A stretch of DNA of 9,825 nucleotides from Pseudomonadota bacterium (GTDB lineage Bacteria > Pseudomonadota > Gammaproteobacteria > Pseudomonadales > Azotimanducaceae). Shown in pieces: positions 7,137 through 9,825 of the stretch. Within the stretch, counting starts at the first letter, position 1; every line of letters starts with the position of its first letter. The stretch is from the NCBI GenBank assembly GCA_027622495.1, contig JAQBYL010000135.1, positions 1 to 9,825 of the forward strand, given 5' to 3'. The notes under the pieces are model-generated. The model was not told the origin of the DNA, did no database searches, and saw nothing but the letters and a program-made list of their open reading frames with translations. Both the position numbers and the translations under genes were made by a program.

Positions 7137-7200
7137 AGGTGTCTCATCCAGATTGTTGTTATTCTAATTCCGTCATCAGTAGAGACGGCCGCGCGGCGGC

Positions 7201-7209
7201 ATGGTAGCA
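7201..7209 (-). promoter_or_regulatory. Possible extended -10 promoter element for lpxC
   Basis: The minus strand reads TGCTACCAT, which fits an extended -10 box (TG-n-TAnnnT) about 65 bases before the CTG start. No good -35 hexamer lies 16-18 bases upstream (TAGTGA at best). This is a pattern match only. Confidence 0.28.
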
Positions 7210-7403
7210 GATGACCCCAGCACTCACTACCGAAGCACATCACAAATTTGTTACATATTGTTTCGTATTGCACAGATTGTGCGGTACTGCGAAGTTCTGT
7301 CGACGCTTTAAACAAACTCTCCAACACAAACCAAACCCTTCGTAAGCCTTCAGGTAACGGTGACGAGTTTGGCTGCGGCCAGCTGAACCGTATCTGAACG
7401 GTC

Positions 7404-7437
7404 GAGCACCCACCGCGCAGGAATCCGGCGGGTGCTC
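7404..7437 (-). terminator. Strong hairpin after ftsZ
   Basis: On the minus strand GAGCACCCGCCG (7437-7426) pairs with CGGTGGGTGCTC (7415-7404) around a 10-base loop. All 12 positions pair in RNA, one of them as G-U; on the plus strand that position is an A-C mismatch, so the structure favours the ftsZ transcript. It begins 20 bases after the ftsZ stop. No T-tract follows, so it may be an RNA-stabilising 3' structure or a partial terminator, not a classical intrinsic one. Confidence 0.55.
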
Positions 7438-7457
7438 TCTACTCTCAGCGCGGGCTG

Positions 7458-8606
7458 TCAGTCAGCCTGGCGACGCAGAAACGCTGGTATGTCCAGGTAA
7501 TCCATATTCCGATCTCTCAAGTCCTCAGCCAGGTTGTCCTGTCTGACCGTTGCGTGGTGCCGTGCGTAAGCGGGTCGGTCAAGTTCAGCGTAGTTGACCT
7601 GGCCGCCCATTGCCTGATTAGACAGGGTGTTGTTCACCACGATATTGGGCTTTACCCGATCACCGAGACCGGTCGCTACCACAGTCACCTTCAAGTCGCT
7701 GCCGATTTCAGGATCAATCACCGTGCCAATAACCACTGTAGCGGTATCAGAGGCGAATTCCTCAATGATCGCACCCACGTCAGTGAACTCACCGATGTTG
7801 AGGTCGGGGCCCGCTGTTACGTTAACCAGTATGCCGCGCGCACCCTGCAGATCGATATCTTCGAGCAGAGGACTGCGGATGGCTGCTTCTGCTGCATCCC
7901 GGGCACGATTGTCGCCCGAAGATCGGCCGGTACCCATCATCGCCATGCCCATTTCAGACATCACGGTTCGCACATCTGCAAAATCCACATTGATCATACC
8001 GGGCTTGATGATCAGATCGGCTATGCCCTGCACCGCGCCGAGCAATACGTCATTTGCCGCACAGAACGCATCGAGCATGCTGCAGCGTTCACCGAGCACC
8101 GCCAACAGTTTCTCATTGGGGATGATAATCAGTGAATCAACCGAGTCGGTGAGCTCACGGATACCACGATCAGCTATTTCAGTGCGCTTTTCGAACCGGA
8201 AAGGTCGGGTCACAACTGCAACAGTCAATATACCCAGCTCTTTCGCAACTTCGGCTACCACCGGTGCGGCCCCTGTGCCGGTACCGCCGCCCATGCCGGC
8301 AGTGATGAACACCATGTCAGCCCCGGCCAGGACTTCGGCTATGCGATCCCGATCTTCGAGAGCCGCTGCTCTGCCGACATCGGGATTCGCCCCAGCGCCC
8401 AGACCCTTTGTGATCCCCGCGCCAAGCTGCAGAACAGTCTTTGCAGCAAGCGTCGCAAGCGCCTGAGCGTCAGTGTTCGCCGCAATGAAATCAACACCTT
8501 CAACATTCTTTGCAAGCATGTGCGCAATGGCGTTGCCACCGCCACCACCCACGCCTACTACTTTAATGACCGCGCTTCGCGGAGCACTGTCTACCAGTTC
8601 AAACAT
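7458..8606 (-). CDS. ftsZ: Cell division GTPase FtsZ
   Basis: FtsZ is the tubulin-like GTPase that polymerises into the Z ring at midcell. The 382 residues show the nucleotide-binding loop GVGGGGGN (18-25), NTDAQAL (44-50), GAGITKGLGAGANP (62-75), the tubulin signature GGGTGTG (106-112), AANDVL (183-188), the synergy loop NVDFADVRTVM (206-216) with the catalytic aspartates, and SPLLEDIDL (245-253). A short linker of about 50 residues (about 318-367) leads to the C-terminal peptide DYLDIPAFLRRQAD, the docking site for FtsA and ZipA. One oddity is the segment FEKRTEIADRGI (138-149), two residues shorter than FEG-KKR-type sequences in other FtsZ proteins. The ATG at 8606 is preceded by a strong Shine-Dalgarno site and follows ftsA by 12 bases, so the two are co-transcribed. 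Confidence 0.98.
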   Translation of the reverse strand: MFELVDSAPRSAVIKVVGVGGGGGNAIAHMLAKNVEGVDFIAANTDAQALATLAAKTVLQLGAGITKGLGAGANPDVGRAAALEDRDRIAEVLAGADMVFITAGMGGGTGTGAAPVVAEVAKELGILTVAVVTRPFRFEKRTEIADRGIRELTDSVDSLIIIPNEKLLAVLGERCSMLDAFCAANDVLLGAVQGIADLIIKPGMINVDFADVRTVMSEMGMAMMGTGRSSGDNRARDAAEAAIRSPLLEDIDLQGARGILVNVTAGPDLNIGEFTDVGAIIEEFASDTATVVIGTVIDPEIGSDLKVTVVATGLGDRVKPNIVVNNTLSNQAMGGQVNYAELDRPAYARHHATVRQDNLAEDLRDRNMDYLDIPAFLRRQAD

Positions 8607-8611
8607 CTTCG

Positions 8612-8617
8612 TCTCCT
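8612..8617 (-). promoter_or_regulatory. Ribosome binding site of ftsZ
   Basis: AGGAGA lies 5 bases before the ftsZ ATG, in the 12-base gap after ftsA. It is the best Shine-Dalgarno match in the window and fixes the start at 8606. It agrees with the need to make far more FtsZ than FtsA from one message. Confidence 0.8.
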
Positions 8618-8618
8618 G

Positions 8619-9825
8619 CTAGAAATTTTCGCTTAACCACTTTTTGAATTTTCTGAAGGCTCCGTTGCCAGATCTGCTCTGGTGCCCGGATTCCTCCTCT
8701 CTTTGCTTTCCGTACTGCAACAAGCCAACGCCCGTTGCATATATGGGATTGCAGACAATGTCCTTCAAACCGGCCACATTGCGTGGCGAGCCAAGACTGA
8801 CCGGCATGTGGAATATCTCCTCAGCCAGGTCAATCACCCCTTCCATTTTTGATGCGCCCCCCGTGAGCACAATGCCGGCGGCAATCAATTCCTCGAAGCC
8901 GCTTCTTCTCAGTTCCGCCTGGATCAGCGTGAACAGTTCGTCGTATCTCGGCTCAACCACTTCTGCGAGGGCTTGCCGGGACAGTTCCCGCGAAGGCTTG
9001 TCGCCAACACCGGGCACTTTGATCATGTCGTCTGCGCGCGCGAGGTGAGTCAGGGCGCAGGCGTATTTAATTTTGATTTCTTCAGCGTTCTGGGTTGGTG
9101 TGCGTAACGCCATGGCGATGTCGTTGGTTACCTGGTCACCGGCGATCGGTATCACTGCTGTGTGTCGGATTGCACCATCGGTAAAAACAGCAATGTCGGA
9201 AGTACCCCCACCGATGTCGACAATGCACACACCGAGTTCGCGTTCGTCGTCTGTGAGAACTGAATAGCTTGATGCCAGCTGTTCCAGAATGATGTTATTA
9301 ACACGCAGGCCGCATCGTTCAATGCATTTTTCGATGTTCTGCGAAGCGTTTACCGCGCAGGTAACCAGGTGCACCTTAGCCTCGAGACGAACGCCCGACA
9401 TACCCAGTGGTTCGCGCACACCGTCCTGGTTGTCGATCACAAATTCCTGGGGGAGGATGTGCAGGATGCGCTGGTCTGCGGGTATCGCCATCGCCTGGGC
9501 TGCATCGATCACCCGCTCAACATCCTGTGGATACACTTCACGATCACGCACCGCAACAATGCCATGGGAATTGATACTGCGTATGTGACTGCCGGCAATC
9601 CCTGCATAAACACTGTCGATCTGACAGCCAGCCATCAGCTCAGCTTCTTCTATGGCCCTTTGTATGGAAGACACGGTGGATTCAATGTTTACCACCACGC
9701 CTTTTTTCAGGCCCGTTGAAGGATGCGAACCGATGCCGATCACCTGCAGCACACCCTCTTTGGAAACTTCACCAACAATCGCCACAACCTTGCTTGTACC
9801 GATGTCTAAACCGACGATTCTTTTC
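8619..9825 (-). CDS. ftsA: Cell division protein FtsA, 5' end outside the window
   Basis: FtsA is the actin-like ATPase that tethers FtsZ to the inner membrane and recruits later division proteins. The frame stays open to the right edge: upstream of the GTG at 9785 it continues as KRIVGLDIGTSKV, which is the phosphate-1 motif, so that GTG is internal. About 401 residues are visible, and by comparison with E. coli (420 residues) only some ten at the N-terminus are missing. Numbered from the first full codon, DIGTSK is at 7-12, the FtsA-specific 1C subdomain is at about 80-160, the phosphate-2 motif DIGGGTSD at 203-210 and the adenosine motif VLTGGAS at 319-325. The C-terminus FRKFKKWLSENF (390-401) is the amphipathic membrane-targeting helix, after a Ser/Gly/Glu-rich linker. 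It is followed by ftsZ. Confidence 0.97.
   Translation of the reverse strand, partial: KRIVGLDIGTSKVVAIVGEVSKEGVLQVIGIGSHPSTGLKKGVVVNIESTVSSIQRAIEEAELMAGCQIDSVYAGIAGSHIRSINSHGIVAVRDREVYPQDVERVIDAAQAMAIPADQRILHILPQEFVIDNQDGVREPLGMSGVRLEAKVHLVTCAVNASQNIEKCIERCGLRVNNIILEQLASSYSVLTDDERELGVCIVDIGGGTSDIAVFTDGAIRHTAVIPIAGDQVTNDIAMALRTPTQNAEEIKIKYACALTHLARADDMIKVPGVGDKPSRELSRQALAEVVEPRYDELFTLIQAELRRSGFEELIAAGIVLTGGASKMEGVIDLAEEIFHMPVSLGSPRNVAGLKDIVCNPIYATGVGLLQYGKQREEESGHQSRSGNGAFRKFKKWLSENF

Larger units (their letters stand above)
7137..7457. other. Gene-free ftsZ-lpxC intergenic region
   Basis: This stretch holds no convincing gene. On the minus strand, from ftsZ towards lpxC, it contains a 12-bp hairpin (7404-7437), a smaller 5-bp hairpin (ACCGT/ACGGT, 7387-7402), a 13-base dyad GCACA-GAT-TGTGC (7270-7282), an AT-rich part with the palindrome ACAAATTTGT (7242-7251), a possible extended -10 box (7201-7209) and the GC-rich palindrome GCCGCGCGGC (7188-7197). 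It must hold the lpxC leader and probably a promoter of its own. Confidence 0.6.

Noticed and set aside
7176..7202. Eight-codon frame MPPRGRLY in the lpxC leader
   Set aside because: Its ATG overlaps the best -10 candidate, so it would not be on that transcript, and it has no Shine-Dalgarno site.
7133..7327. 64-residue minus-strand frame between ftsZ and lpxC
   Set aside because: It has no recognisable domain, no ribosome site and low-complexity composition in a region full of palindromes; its only interest is that it ends at the lpxC start.
7627..8466. 279-residue open frame on the plus strand opposite ftsZ
   Set aside because: It is fully antisense to ftsZ, is rich in Ser, Pro and Ala as expected from the complement of that codon use, and has no recognisable domain.
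9783..9785. GTG at 9785 as the ftsA start
   Set aside because: The frame stays open to the window edge and encodes the phosphate-1 motif DIGTSK upstream, so the gene is cut by the window.
1..9825. Mobile element, defence system, CRISPR array, RNA gene or novel gene cluster
   Set aside because: Every long gene belongs to a known housekeeping family in a conserved order; no transposase, long terminal repeats, regularly spaced repeats or tRNA-like folds were seen.

Overview
The window is a stretch of conserved chromosomal housekeeping DNA from a gammaproteobacterium. The minus strand carries the end of the division and cell wall (dcw) cluster and its usual continuation: ftsA (5' end outside the window), ftsZ, lpxC, an M23 (LytM-type) peptidase gene, secA, argJ and yacG. 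The plus strand carries a dciA-like DUF721 gene between lpxC and the M23 gene, and the 3' part of coaE at the left edge. The order ftsA-ftsZ-lpxC-(dciA)-M23-secA-argJ is the one known from Pseudomonas and relatives, not the Enterobacteria order with secM before secA. I cannot name the genus.

Layout from right to left, in the direction most genes are transcribed. ftsA runs off the right edge and is followed after 12 bases by ftsZ, which has a strong Shine-Dalgarno site. A strong hairpin lies after ftsZ in a gene-free stretch of about 320 bases that must also hold the lpxC promoter and leader. lpxC has no ATG, GTG or TTG in front of its conserved N-terminus. lpxC converges with dciA. dciA and the M23 gene diverge from a short AT-rich region with a palindrome and a tandem repeat. 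After the M23 gene come a small hairpin and a 100-base gap, then secA, argJ and yacG. These three are packed tightly: secA stop abuts the argJ start, and argJ overlaps yacG by 4 bases. yacG converges with coaE over 14 bases, with a 6-bp hairpin at the junction.

Working together, FtsA and FtsZ form the membrane-anchored division ring, the M23 protein probably trims or regulates peptidoglycan, LpxC commits precursor to lipid A, and SecA drives export of envelope proteins. ArgJ (arginine synthesis), CoaE (coenzyme A synthesis), YacG (gyrase-interacting zinc protein) and DciA (replicative helicase operator) are unlinked housekeeping functions that share the locus.

I found no mobile element, CRISPR array, tRNA, rRNA or unknown multi-gene system. 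The points worth a second look are the missing canonical start of lpxC, the disrupted 5' end of coaE, a two-residue shortening in the GTP-contacting region of FtsZ, the structured ftsZ-lpxC gap, and the unusual coaE/yacG arrangement.
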